Assembly (NCBI RefSeq): GCF_902364365.1
Contig: NZ_CABJDN010000002.1
Location: 128,815-192,814 of the forward strand
Source: Bacteroides intestinalis
GTDB lineage: Bacteria > Bacteroidota > Bacteroidia > Bacteroidales > Bacteroidaceae
Direction: 5' to 3'
DNA length: 64,000 nt
Below are positions 55,197-63,504 of the stretch, one piece after another. Numbering within the stretch: position 1 is the stretch's first letter; each line of letters begins with the position of its first letter. Made by a program: the position numbers and the translations under genes. The notes under the pieces are model-generated. The model saw only the letters and a list, made by a program, of their open reading frames with translations. It had not been told where the DNA came from and ran no database searches.

Positions 55197-55751
55197 TTAA
55201 ACCTCTCCCTCCAAAAACTTTTCTATTTTTTTCACGGCATGATGATAAGAGGCTTTCAGAGCACCAACAGATGTGCCGAAGATGTCGGACATCTCCTCGT
55301 ATTTCATTTCCTGGTAATACTTTAAGTTGAATACCATACGTTGTTTTTCCGGCAGTGTAAGCAATGCTTTTTGTAGAGACTTCTGTGCCCGGTCGCCGGA
55401 GAAATAGGGATCACTTTCCAACTTCTGAAGTACAGAAGCATCTTCATCATCGATAGAAACAGTAGTTACAGCGCGTTGTTTATTTAGGAAAGTCAAACAT
55501 TCATTCAAAGCGATGCGATAGAGCCAGGTAGAAAGCTTCGCATCCCCACGGAAATAATCGATATTGGTCCATGCCTTAATGAAGGTGTTCTGAAGTAAAT
55601 CATTGGCATCTTCATGCAAAAGCACCATACGACGGATCTGCCAGTATAACTGTTCGCTATATTGCGCAACAATCAACTCAAACCCTCGCTTTTGTGTACT
55701 TTCATCTTGTAGAAGCTCCAGCACTTCGCGTTCATTATAGGAAGGATTCAT
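55197..55751 (-). CDS. ECF-subfamily RNA polymerase sigma factor
   Basis: Alternative sigma factor of 184 aa with sigma-70 region 2 (about 20-90: FELIVAQYSEQLYWQIRRMV, EDANDLLQNTFIKAW, AKLSTWLYRIALNECL) and region 4 (about 125-180: TLPEKQRMVFNLKYYQEMKY, GTSVGALKASYHHAVKKI). A spacer of about 30 aa separates them. The gene is second in a four-gene run: sorting-domain protein, sigma, putative anti-sigma, CpxP-like protein. A complete -33/-7 promoter is present at 56124-56155 upstream of the first gene. Confidence 0.95.
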   Translation of the reverse strand: MNPSYNEREVLELLQDESTQKRGFELIVAQYSEQLYWQIRRMVLLHEDANDLLQNTFIKAWTNIDYFRGDAKLSTWLYRIALNECLTFLNKQRAVTTVSIDDEDASVLQKLESDPYFSGDRAQKSLQKALLTLPEKQRMVFNLKYYQEMKYEEMSDIFGTSVGALKASYHHAVKKIEKFLEGEV

Positions 55752-55771
55752 AAGTCTCTATTCCGTTTCGT

Positions 55772-56092
55772 TTATTTGATTACCACTTTCCGCACTACAT
55801 TCCCAATCTTAAAGATGTAATAACCTTTAGGCAAATTCACCTGAACGGTGACATCCGTAGAGTCAATGCGTATCGTGGTAAGTTTCACGCCTACAATATT
55901 GTAGACTTCCATCTGGGAGCCGGGTTCTGCATTCTGCACACGCACCCGGTTATCTGCCGAAACAGTCAGCACAATAGTAGAAGACGGCTGCTCTTTCTGA
56001 GCCGTTTCCTGCTTCCGACCGTCCTGTGCCCATGCCACGGACTGCGACGAAAAAGTCAACAAAAAGAAAAAACAGTAGAGTAACTTTCTCAT
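55772..56092 (-). CDS. Small secreted protein made of a Por-type C-terminal sorting domain
   Basis: The 106 aa consist of a signal peptide (to about residue 22, AWAQ), a short linker and one beta-sandwich domain of the Por secretion tail type (about 38-106): SADNRVRVQNAEPGSQMEVY, NIVGVKLTTIRIDS, PKGYYIFKIGNVVRKVVIK. In other Bacteroidetes this domain is the C-terminal sorting signal for type IX secretion and follows a passenger domain; here there is none. First gene of the ECF sigma run, 20 nt before the sigma gene. Confidence 0.8.
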   Translation of the reverse strand: MRKLLYCFFFLLTFSSQSVAWAQDGRKQETAQKEQPSSTIVLTVSADNRVRVQNAEPGSQMEVYNIVGVKLTTIRIDSTDVTVQVNLPKGYYIFKIGNVVRKVVIK

Positions 56093-56123
56093 CTATAAGC
56101 CTATGTTTTCAGATTATTCCGTA

Positions 56124-56155
56124 CAAATATACGGCATTCGGTTCGATAAAACAAA
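56124..56155 (-). promoter_or_regulatory. Complete Bacteroides promoter of the ECF sigma operon
   Basis: Minus-strand -7 box TATATTTG (56124-56131) and -33 box TTTG (56152-56155) at 20-nt spacing. Predicted leader of about 25 nt to the ATG at 56092. Confidence 0.7.
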
Positions 56156-56194
56156 AAACAGACGGTTAAATGATAATTTGTTAGTGATTATCAT

Positions 56195-57109
56195 TTATAC
56201 CTCCAAACACAGCGTTTCCTTAGCCAGCACCGTCTCGGGGAAAACAGCCGAAGCTTCTTTAAGCAAAACATTCTCATCTTCATAGCGGGCAGAAAAATGC
56301 CCGATCACCAACTTCTTTGCTCCTGCCGCCTTGGCTATCTCTCCCGCCTGAGCAGCAGTAGTATGAAAAGTTTCTTTGGCACGAGGCAAGTCTGCATTTG
56401 CAAAAGTGGCCTCATGGAATAGCAGATCTACTCCTTTTATCTGTTCTGCAATCTCAGGCATGTAGATGGTATCTGAACAGTAGGCATAACTACGCGGTGG
56501 ATCAGACGGACGTGTCAGTAAGGAATTGGAAATGATTTTGCCTTCCGGAGTCACATAGTCTTCCCCATTCTTTATCCTATTCAACTCGTATACCGGCACT
56601 TCATAGAAGTCGACCATCTCCCGAATGATATGATTGGGCCGCTGCTTCTCTGCAAACAGAAAACCGCAACAAGGCATACGATGACGCAATGGAATGGTAG
56701 TCACTGTCAGAGAACGGTCCTCATAGATCATTCCGGGTTCTTTCGTCTCAAACTCATGGAAAAGAACCTTATACGTCATTTGCCGGCAAAAGAAACTTAG
56801 CATCGGAGCCAATAGGGTTTCCAATCCTTTCGGTGAATGGATATGCAACTCGGCCGTGCGCCCCAGCAGATTGAGCGTGGATATCAATCCCAGCAAACCA
56901 AAACAATGATCTCCATGCAGATGGGAAATAAAAATATGATTCAAGCGGGAAAACTTCAGTCGGGACTTGCGGAACTGTAATTGAGATCCTTCTCCACAGT
57001 CTATCATATAAAGTTTGTCACGCACATTCACCACTTGCGAAGTGGCAAAATGACGGGTAGTAGGCAGCGCAGAACCGCAGCCCAGTATATGTAGTTCAAA
57101 TTTCTCCAT
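56195..57109 (-). CDS. rnz: Ribonuclease Z
   Basis: Metallo-beta-lactamase-fold endonuclease that trims tRNA 3' ends. From ATG 57109 the protein is 304 aa, the normal short RNase Z length. Motifs: LGCGSALPTTRHFATSQVV at the start, the zinc motif HLHGDHCFG (about 62-70), the downstream PLRHRMPCCGF, DLLFHEATFA and GHFSARY. The frame is open to 57226, but that extension crosses the rpsA terminator (57198-57234), and a -7 box at 57117-57124 sits just upstream of 57109. Confidence 0.96.
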   Translation of the reverse strand: MEKFELHILGCGSALPTTRHFATSQVVNVRDKLYMIDCGEGSQLQFRKSRLKFSRLNHIFISHLHGDHCFGLLGLISTLNLLGRTAELHIHSPKGLETLLAPMLSFFCRQMTYKVLFHEFETKEPGMIYEDRSLTVTTIPLRHRMPCCGFLFAEKQRPNHIIREMVDFYEVPVYELNRIKNGEDYVTPEGKIISNSLLTRPSDPPRSYAYCSDTIYMPEIAEQIKGVDLLFHEATFANADLPRAKETFHTTAAQAGEIAKAAGAKKLVIGHFSARYEDENVLLKEASAVFPETVLAKETLCLEV

Positions 57110-57116
57110 AATGTTG

Positions 57117-57124
57117 CAAAGATA
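57117..57124 (-). promoter_or_regulatory. rnz: Probable -7 box of rnz
   Basis: Minus-strand TATCTTTG matches TAnnTTTG, 7 nt upstream of the ATG at 57109, so any leader is extremely short. It lies inside the longer open frame and supports the shorter start. Confidence 0.4.
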
Positions 57125-57197
57125 ATGCAAATCGAATGCAGAACTTTCATGCTTGCATGAAAAAGTTTTGCTGAGATGCGGCTTATCTTCTGATACG

Positions 57198-57234
57198 AAA
57201 AAAAGGAAGGGCGCCTGTAATAACAAGCACCCTT
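57198..57234 (-). terminator. Rho-independent terminator after rpsA
   Basis: On the minus strand AAGGGTGCTTGT pairs with ACAGGCGCCCTT over 12 bp (G-U pairs included), loop of 4, then CC and a run of T. 24 nt after the rpsA stop. Confidence 0.9.
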
Positions 57235-57258
57235 CACCTTATTTATATATAGAAGTGA

Positions 57259-59055
57259 TTACTTCTTTCCAGCTTCCATTTGCTCTTTCAAAGCAGCCAG
57301 AGCGTCGATGTCGCCCAAAGTAGTAGAAGCAGCCTGGTTTTGAATAGCCGGAGCGTCTTCTCTCTTATTGCCAGCCGGCTTCTTACCAGCAGCCTTCTTT
57401 TCAGCTCTTTCTTCTGCCTTTGCAGCATCTTCGAAGATACGGCTGTGAGAAAGGATGATACGCTTAGCATCTTTGTTGAACTCGATAACCTTGAATGACA
57501 GTTTCTCATCCATCTGAGCCTGAGAACCATCTTCCTTAACGAGGTGTTTCGGAGTAGCGAAACCTTCTACGCCATAAGGCAGAGCAACAACAGCACCCTT
57601 ATCCAGCATTTCGATGATAGTACCTTCGTGTACAGAACCTACAGTGAATACAGTTTCGAATACATCCCAGGGGTTTTCTTCGAGTTGCTTGTGGCCAAGG
57701 CTCAAGCGACGGTTTTCCTTGTCGATTTCCAGTACCTGAACTTCGATGTCCGCACCGATCTGAGTGAATTCAGAAGGATGTTTAACCTTCTTAGTCCAAG
57801 ACAGGTCAGAGATGTGGATCAAGCCGTCAACACCTTCTTCGATTTCAACGAATACACCGAAGTTAGTGAAGTTACGAACTTTAGCAGTGTGCTTAGAACC
57901 AACAGGGTACTTCTCTTCGATAGTTTCCCACGGATCTTGCTTCAGTTGCTTGATACCCAAAGACATCTTACGTTCTTCGCGGTCCAGAGTCAGAACTACT
58001 GCTTCCACTTCGTCACCTACCTTCATGAAGTCTTGTGCAGAACGCAAGTGTTGTGACCAAGACATTTCAGATACGTGGATCAGACCTTCAACGCCCGGAG
58101 CGATTTCGATGAATGCACCGTAGTCAGCCATAACCACTACTTTACCCTTCACCTTGTCACCCACTTTCAGTTCAGCGCTAAGAGCATCCCAAGGATGCGG
58201 AGTGAGTTGCTTCAGACCGAGAGCGATACGCTTCTTCTCATCGTCGAAATCGAGGATAACAACGTTGAGCTTCTGGTCGAGTTCAACCACTTCCTTCGGA
58301 TCGCTTACGCGGCCCCAAGACAGGTCAGTGATGTGAATCAAACCGTCTACGCCACCCAGGTCGATGAATACACCATAAGATGTGATATTCTTAACGGTAC
58401 CCTCAAGAACTTGTCCTTTTTCGAGCTTACCGATAATTTCTTTCTTCTGTTGTTCCAGTTCAGCTTCGATAAGAGCCTTGTGAGAAACAACCACGTTCTT
58501 GAATTCCTGGTTGATCTTAACAACCTTGAATTCCATAGTTTTGCCAACGAATACATCGTAGTCGCGGATAGGTTTCACGTCGATCTGAGAACCCGGCAAG
58601 AAAGCTTCGATACCGAATACGTCTACGATCATACCACCCTTTGTGCGGCACTTGATGTAACCCTTGATAATTTCTTCGTTTTCCAAAGCAGCGTTCACAC
58701 GATCCCAAGAGCGAGTAGCGCGAGCTTTACGGTGAGACAGAACCAACTGTCCTTTTTTGTCTTCCTGGTTTTCGATGTATACTTCTACAGTATCACCGAT
58801 CTTCAAGTCAGGATTGTAGCGGAATTCATTCAGAGGAATGATACCGTCTGATTTGTAACCGATGTTCACAACAACCTCACGTTTGTTCATCGCGATTACA
58901 GTTCCGTCAACTACCTCACGGTCGTTAACTTTGTTAAGCGTACTGTCGTAAGCCTTTTCCAACTCTTCGTGGCTGGCACCACCGAAGGTTTCGCCATTTT
59001 CATAAGCATCCCAGTTGAAGTCTTCAACAGGCGCTACATTTTTTAAGTTTTCCAT
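57259..59055 (-). CDS. rpsA: Ribosomal protein S1
   Basis: Binds mRNA and helps the 30S subunit engage leader regions. The 598 aa contain six S1 repeat domains: recurrent motifs such as GVFIDLGGVDGLIHITDLSW, GAFIEIAPGVEGLIHVSEMS and GVFVEIEEGVDGLIHISDLS, each followed by the LGLKQL or LGHKQL turn. The C-terminal tail is low-complexity and Lys/Ala-rich (AAKAEERAEKKAAGKKPAG). Complete -33/-7 promoter at 59121-59151; terminator at 57198. Confidence 0.97.
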   Translation of the reverse strand: MENLKNVAPVEDFNWDAYENGETFGGASHEELEKAYDSTLNKVNDREVVDGTVIAMNKREVVVNIGYKSDGIIPLNEFRYNPDLKIGDTVEVYIENQEDKKGQLVLSHRKARATRSWDRVNAALENEEIIKGYIKCRTKGGMIVDVFGIEAFLPGSQIDVKPIRDYDVFVGKTMEFKVVKINQEFKNVVVSHKALIEAELEQQKKEIIGKLEKGQVLEGTVKNITSYGVFIDLGGVDGLIHITDLSWGRVSDPKEVVELDQKLNVVILDFDDEKKRIALGLKQLTPHPWDALSAELKVGDKVKGKVVVMADYGAFIEIAPGVEGLIHVSEMSWSQHLRSAQDFMKVGDEVEAVVLTLDREERKMSLGIKQLKQDPWETIEEKYPVGSKHTAKVRNFTNFGVFVEIEEGVDGLIHISDLSWTKKVKHPSEFTQIGADIEVQVLEIDKENRRLSLGHKQLEENPWDVFETVFTVGSVHEGTIIEMLDKGAVVALPYGVEGFATPKHLVKEDGSQAQMDEKLSFKVIEFNKDAKRIILSHSRIFEDAAKAEERAEKKAAGKKPAGNKREDAPAIQNQAASTTLGDIDALAALKEQMEAGKK

Positions 59056-59120
59056 TAAATAAAATAAGTTGTTTAATAATTAATTGAGTGAGACATTATA
59101 TTAGCTCATAAATTCGGGCG

Positions 59121-59151
59121 CAAAGATAGGAGTATTTTCTTGAAGAACAAA
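59121..59151 (-). promoter_or_regulatory. rpsA: Complete Bacteroides promoter of rpsA
   Basis: Minus-strand -7 box TATCTTTG (59121-59128) and -33 box TTTG (59148-59151) at 19-nt spacing, giving a leader of about 55-60 nt. Confidence 0.75.
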
Positions 59152-59223
59152 AAGTTCGATCTGTTATTTCTCGGTATTTTTACATCCGGTCCGTATAAAA
59201 GTAGTGGGAACTTCGACCGAATT

Positions 59224-59274
59224 GTTTTGTATATAGAGAACGAAAACAAGGCAAAAACGTCCTGTATACAAAAC
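59224..59274. repeat. Short inverted repeat in the rpsA/59697 gap
   Basis: GTTTTGTATA (59224-59233) and TATACAAAAC (59265-59274) are perfect 10-nt inverted arms around a 31-nt loop. It lies about 75 nt upstream of the rpsA -33 box. In the rest of 59275-59418 I see no gene, RNA or terminator. Confidence 0.45.
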
Positions 59275-59418
59275 TAAAGTACTCTATTTAAAAGCAATAA
59301 TTGAGAAGTAGAGAACTTTGTGAATTAAAGACGGATTCTTGTCAAGAGCCGATTTACATATTATTAACTCCTTCCGGTGATTTGCGATAGTCGATAGCAT
59401 CACTGGTATGCTTCTGAA

Positions 59419-59550
59419 ACAGATGGTCTAAATCCCACACGTCAATGAAATAAATGCTACACGTCAATCCTCAAATGCCACATGTTTCACCTGCTGAGCT
59501 ATGGCATTTCACTTATTGAGCTGTGGCATTCGGAAAGCTAAGGTGTGGCA
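59419..59550. repeat. 22-nt-period array, three direct then three inverted motif copies
   Basis: Six units of 22 nt lie end to end. The first three carry AAATCCCACAC, AAATGCTACAC and AAATGCCACATG; the next three carry the opposite strand of the same motif (GCTATGGCATTTCA, GCTGTGGCATTCGG, GGTGTGGCATTTCA). The motif AAATGCCACA is thus repeated six times with a switch of orientation in the middle. There are no CRISPR-type unique spacers and no coding frame. Confidence 0.7.
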
Positions 59551-59582
59551 TTTCAAATGGTATGAGAAGGGAGGAGACAAAT

Positions 59583-59607
59583 AGAGGAGAGACAATGCCT
59601 CTCCTCT
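59583..59607 (-). terminator. Possible terminator hairpin after the S74-like gene
   Basis: AGAGGAGAG (59583-59591) and CTCTCCTCT (59599-59607) form a perfect 9-bp stem with a 7-nt loop, 90 nt past the stop at 59697. The T-run on the minus strand is weak. Confidence 0.45.
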
Positions 59608-59696
59608 TATGCTAATTTTAAGTTGAATCTGAGTTAAGATTACGAATACAAATAAACGACATTGAAAAGCCGAAGTCAAGTGCTCAGATATTTTTC

Positions 59697-60830
59697 TTAC
59701 TTCTTCAAATTCTCCAATTCAGACTCTAAAGTTGCAATTTTCTTCTCCTGCTTAATCACATACAACGTAAGTTCCTCTATTTTCTGCAACAAAGCCTTAT
59801 TCATATCATGCTGTGAATACCCCTCATCAGCCACTTGTTTAGCAGAAGGCACATCCGGGAGGTGATTATTTTCACTAATAAACTCTTCAACTTCATTAAG
59901 TCCACGAAGATTATAATCTTTATTAAAAACATAATCGGCCCACGTGGATTTCGGTGCTATGGCAAAATCTTCTGATAAAATTCCCTTTGTAACGAACAAA
60001 CGATATTTATTCCTCAAATCCTGTTTTATTTTATTAGCTTCCTGCTTGGACATTCCAATATATACATTTTGAATATTATCAATAAAAAACTGTGAAGTAC
60101 TATTCGTACCCAAACAAAGTCCATTATTCGTTGATGTGCCAAGCCAGCCCGCACTATTCATTTCATCCGTTGAAAAAACCATAGTAACATTGTTTCTCAT
60201 CATTTTTATAGGAACATAAGAGTAGACTTCAGTACCTAATATTTTAAAATGAGGAGAATCGTCATTATCAGCATTTTCGTTTCCCCAAAAAGCAACTCCA
60301 CTTTTACTGCCAATGCGCAGCCATTTAGCTGCCGGATTTATAATAGCAGCATCCTGATTCCTCCCACTCTTAACATTTAAATAGTTCAAATTTTCATTAT
60401 AAAAGTTGAGAGCAACATTTGAACGGGTCTCCCCCCGATCAAACATAATAGTCGCCGTAGGAATCTGCCTTGGATAAATGCCAATAGCCCTATATCCAAC
60501 AAGATTCAAATTTTCACCCTTTGCATTTATAGATCCCAAAAAATATTTATTCGATGTATAAAAGTTGAATGTAGGATAACTATTATATTCTCCCAGAAGC
60601 GCCAGTGTACCATTCCTACAAACCCTCAATCGTTCTTCTCCAGCTATCTTTATAGACCACATAGCCCTATCTTTAGGAAGAGTACCTCCATAATCAACTT
60701 CAAAAACTTGGCCATTTGCAGCCCTATCATAATCATACGGTTGCCCCAAAGATGGTAAATTTCCTGTATATTGGGCATACAATGGCATATACAGTAAGCA
60801 TAACAATAAGAGTGTAATACTTTTTTTCAA
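59697..60830 (-). CDS. Secreted tail-fibre/S74-like protein with C-terminal coiled coil
   Basis: Starting at TTG 60830 gives 377 aa with a textbook signal peptide (KKSITLLLLCLLYMPLYAQ). An upstream ATG at 60905 adds 25 polar residues and would bury that signal. An AGGACA Shine-Dalgarno-like stretch lies just before the TTG. The body is beta-rich with few charged segments (about 30-280). The end matches the tail-fibre/peptidase S74-like layout of Bacteroidetes: STWADYVFNKDYNLRGLNEV, EEFISENNHLPDVPSAKQVA, then a heptad coiled coil (LLQKIEELTLYVIKQEKKIA). Surface-attached adhesin-like function is inferred. It ends the minus-strand sugar cluster. Confidence 0.78.
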   Translation of the reverse strand: MKKSITLLLLCLLYMPLYAQYTGNLPSLGQPYDYDRAANGQVFEVDYGGTLPKDRAMWSIKIAGEERLRVCRNGTLALLGEYNSYPTFNFYTSNKYFLGSINAKGENLNLVGYRAIGIYPRQIPTATIMFDRGETRSNVALNFYNENLNYLNVKSGRNQDAAIINPAAKWLRIGSKSGVAFWGNENADNDDSPHFKILGTEVYSYVPIKMMRNNVTMVFSTDEMNSAGWLGTSTNNGLCLGTNSTSQFFIDNIQNVYIGMSKQEANKIKQDLRNKYRLFVTKGILSEDFAIAPKSTWADYVFNKDYNLRGLNEVEEFISENNHLPDVPSAKQVADEGYSQHDMNKALLQKIEELTLYVIKQEKKIATLESELENLKK

Positions 60831-60948
60831 TCCATTGTCCTTTTGTCCTCTTTCTTCATTACCCAATGAAAGAATTAGCAAATTGCATTGATTTTCACTT
60901 TTCATAATATTGATTTTTTATGATTAAATTGCTATATAAAAACTCTCT

Positions 60949-61707
60949 CTATAAGTACATTTTTTCCCCTATAAGTTCAGCAAACAACTCTGCGTACTTA
61001 TAGACTATTGCACCACTGAAGTTTTTCCCTTTTTCACTAGTTGCCAACTTCGGATTTCCAATGCCAGTATCATCTGACACCTTCTGCCAATTACGAGGCG
61101 TCCAAGCAACCTTTTCCCTTAAAGATTTCATCGCAAAAGGTTTATATTTTCCTTCCCCAGCCTCATCCAAATTCACCAATTCAGGATGATAATACATCAT
61201 AACCGATGTTTCTACTTCATCTGCATGGTCTCCGGGATCATCAAAATAATCTTTCGCAGGAAGCACAGTAAACCACTCACTGGAAGCTATCAGAAAATCA
61301 GGATACTCAAACGCCAGATCACGAATCATATTTTTAAAACAATTCCCCCCGTGACCATTGATTATAACCATCTTACGAAATCCCTGTACATAGAGAGACG
61401 CTACAATATCCGTCAATATAGCTTTCTGAGTTTCATAACGGGTATGCACACAGAAATTCAGTTCACGCTGCCCCGGATTTTGTGCCCCCATTGTCACAGG
61501 TGGCATCACCATGCATTGTACACCATAACGTTCTTTTGCGCGAAGAGCAGCATCAACCGCTATATCATGAGCCAAGATACAATCAGTCAGATAAGGCAAA
61601 TGGAGATTATGAGGTTCTGTAGCTCCCCAAGGCAATATCACCAAATCATACTTCAGGTCTTTTACTTTTCCATAAGACAATATGGATAAATCAACATTTT
61701 CCATCAT
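60949..61707 (-). CDS. Creatininase-family amidohydrolase
   Basis: Zinc hydrolase fold used for creatinine, formamidopyrimidines and 3-dehydro-scyllo-inosose-type substrates. The 252 aa carry the family's ligand motifs: WGATEPHNLHLPYLTD (Glu, His and Asp), NGHGGN and HADEVETSVMMY. ATG 61707 or the next codon 61704 starts it. Between a NanQ-like gene (20 nt upstream) and the S74-like gene. In this setting it more likely opens a sugar lactone or amide than creatinine; that is inference. Confidence 0.9.
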   Translation of the reverse strand: MMENVDLSILSYGKVKDLKYDLVILPWGATEPHNLHLPYLTDCILAHDIAVDAALRAKERYGVQCMVMPPVTMGAQNPGQRELNFCVHTRYETQKAILTDIVASLYVQGFRKMVIINGHGGNCFKNMIRDLAFEYPDFLIASSEWFTVLPAKDYFDDPGDHADEVETSVMMYYHPELVNLDEAGEGKYKPFAMKSLREKVAWTPRNWQKVSDDTGIGNPKLATSEKGKNFSGAIVYKYAELFAELIGEKMYL

Positions 61708-61727
61708 ATATAAAATGTGTGTTTAGA

Positions 61728-62177
61728 TTACATTATTCTTACTTTTGCAATTAACTTACGTATTTTCCCCTCTGCAATAGCGGGAGCATGAGGATCTTCA
61801 GGATAAACAATGACAAACTCACCCGGATAAATATCCACATAGGCAGTCGGCATATCCGAATAAAGAGCGCAATCCGAATCTCGTTCATAAGCAATAACTT
61901 CATTTTCCAGTTTTTCCAATGGCTTCCATCCAATCGTTTCTTTTCCGGATAGTGGTATATGCACATCAATATACTTACGATGAAGTTCTAATACTTGCTT
62001 CTCTTTCTTTACTCCATCCAAGTCTACATTATTGATAAAAAGATTATCCCCATCCAGAGTAATGCGCCCCAATTCCGTCTTCAGCAAATTATGTTGCTTT
62101 ACATAATCAAACAACTGTTTAAACAAAGGATGAAGCAGCTCAATGCGACTGCTGTTCTTCAAATCAGATACAATCAT
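61728..62177 (-). CDS. YhcH/YjgK/YiaL family sugar-binding protein (NanQ-like)
   Basis: DUF386 cupin-like enzyme; the E. coli member NanQ (YhcH) equilibrates N-acetylneuraminate anomers. The 149 aa show LHRKYIDVHIPLSGKETIGW, DVHIPLSG and the C-terminal VYPEDPHAPAIAEGKIRKLIAK with the His of the family. Between an MFS gene (25 nt) and the creatininase gene (20 nt). Suggests a sialic acid or related acidic sugar. Other catabolic genes (lyase, epimerase) are not in the window. Confidence 0.88.
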   Translation of the reverse strand: MIVSDLKNSSRIELLHPLFKQLFDYVKQHNLLKTELGRITLDGDNLFINNVDLDGVKKEKQVLELHRKYIDVHIPLSGKETIGWKPLEKLENEVIAYERDSDCALYSDMPTAYVDIYPGEFVIVYPEDPHAPAIAEGKIRKLIAKVRIM

Positions 62178-62202
62178 AATAATCCATTTTTAAGGTTTAA
62201 CA

Positions 62203-63456
62203 CTATTCCATATTATCAGTCTTCGGACGCAGAAAGTATAGTTGCAATGCCACTGCCAAAAGCACCACAATACCCAGCATAGCAAAGCCAAGCCCCAGTT
62301 CTCCGCCATCACTCCATTTACCAAGCAAACCTGTGACAGCTGCCCCGGCAAATACTCCGGTCATATTCATAATGCCATAAGCTGTAGCACGATATTTGGC
62401 AGAGACAAACTGGCAAAGAATAGGCATATTATTGGCATCAAAAATTCCAAATCCAACACCAAATAGCAATCCTGCCCCCACAATACCCACCATATTATGT
62501 GCAAAGCCCAACAAGGCTAAAGCCGGAATTGTGAGTCCCAATCCAATAGCACCGGTATAAACACGTCCACGAATATTCTTCAGCACCCACCTGTCAGACA
62601 AGACACCACCTATCAGCACACCAAAGAAAGAAGAGACGGCAATCGTTATTGTAGATATCGGCCCTGCCTCAGACATTGGCATATTCAGGTTTTCAGAGAA
62701 TAAAGTCGGCAACCAGTTTTTCGTAGCCCATCCCGGAAGGCTTGGAACAGCAAAATAAAACAGAATTACCCAAAATGCTATATTGCTGAATAACAAAGAA
62801 AGTCCTTTAAATAAAGATGACTTTTCCTTGGGTTCTTCACGTCGTAAACGTTCAATTTCAACATGCTCTTTATTTTCATGCAAAAACAGCATCAAGACCA
62901 CTGCATAGATAATACCAATTATACCAAACCAGTGAAACGTAGTATGCCATGAATAAGCGGCAGCAACCGTAGCACCAAAGCCACCGATAGCCTGACCTGT
63001 ATACAATCCTGTCATATGAACGCCAATGGCTAATGAACGCGACTTATCCTGATGCCAGTCAGCAATTAATGACAAGCCGGCCGGAATATACAATGCCTCA
63101 CTGACTCCCATTAATGCACGCAACCAATAAATTTGCTCAAATGTATCTGCATACCCCATTCCATAAGTAACAGCCGACCATACAAATAAACTTCCCACAA
63201 TAAGCCATTTTCGATTCAGACGATCGGCAATCATACCAGCTACCGGACTCATAAAGCCATAAATCCAAAGAAATACAGCCATTAAACGCCCGAAGTTAGT
63301 AGCCGACTGAAGTTCAGAAATATCAATCTCCATAGCATCTTTCATGGTACTCAACATTTGGCGATCCATATAATTGAGAAGGGCTACTCCCCAAAGAAGA
63401 GCTACTACTATCCAAGGATAAATTTTAATTTTATTCATTATGTTATCTATATTCAA
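62203..63456 (-). CDS. MFS transporter of the anion/hexuronate (ACS) type
   Basis: The 417 aa have 12 membrane segments, the MFS signature DRLNRKW in loop 2-3, and an N-terminal LLNYMDRQML that is the hallmark of the anion:cation symporter family, which carries hexuronates, sialic acid or phthalate. A later ATG at 63438 is possible. 25 nt upstream of the NanQ-like gene and 48 nt after the secreted protein gene. Substrate is inferred to be an acidic sugar. Confidence 0.92.
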   Translation of the reverse strand: MNIDNIMNKIKIYPWIVVALLWGVALLNYMDRQMLSTMKDAMEIDISELQSATNFGRLMAVFLWIYGFMSPVAGMIADRLNRKWLIVGSLFVWSAVTYGMGYADTFEQIYWLRALMGVSEALYIPAGLSLIADWHQDKSRSLAIGVHMTGLYTGQAIGGFGATVAAAYSWHTTFHWFGIIGIIYAVVLMLFLHENKEHVEIERLRREEPKEKSSLFKGLSLLFSNIAFWVILFYFAVPSLPGWATKNWLPTLFSENLNMPMSEAGPISTITIAVSSFFGVLIGGVLSDRWVLKNIRGRVYTGAIGLGLTIPALALLGFAHNMVGIVGAGLLFGVGFGIFDANNMPILCQFVSAKYRATAYGIMNMTGVFAGAAVTGLLGKWSDGGELGLGFAMLGIVVLLAVALQLYFLRPKTDNME

Positions 63457-63504
63457 TTGTTAATTCCAAGTACATTTGTCGATGTTATAACACTACTGGA
63501 ACAC

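Noticed and set aside
57110-57226. Longer start for rnz
   Set aside because: It runs through the rpsA terminator and across a -7 box; the 304-aa form has the normal family length.
57544-58851. Plus-strand frames of 170 and 258 codons opposite rpsA
   Set aside because: Shadow frames. Their repeated composition reflects the S1 repeats of the real gene.
59129-59418. A hidden gene in the 640-nt rpsA upstream gap
   Set aside because: No frame over 60 codons with protein-like content, no -7 box in the right orientation for one; only a 10-nt inverted repeat was seen.
59419-59550. CRISPR array or tRNA cluster as an explanation of the second 22-nt array
   Set aside because: No spacers, inverted motif copies and no cloverleaf features.
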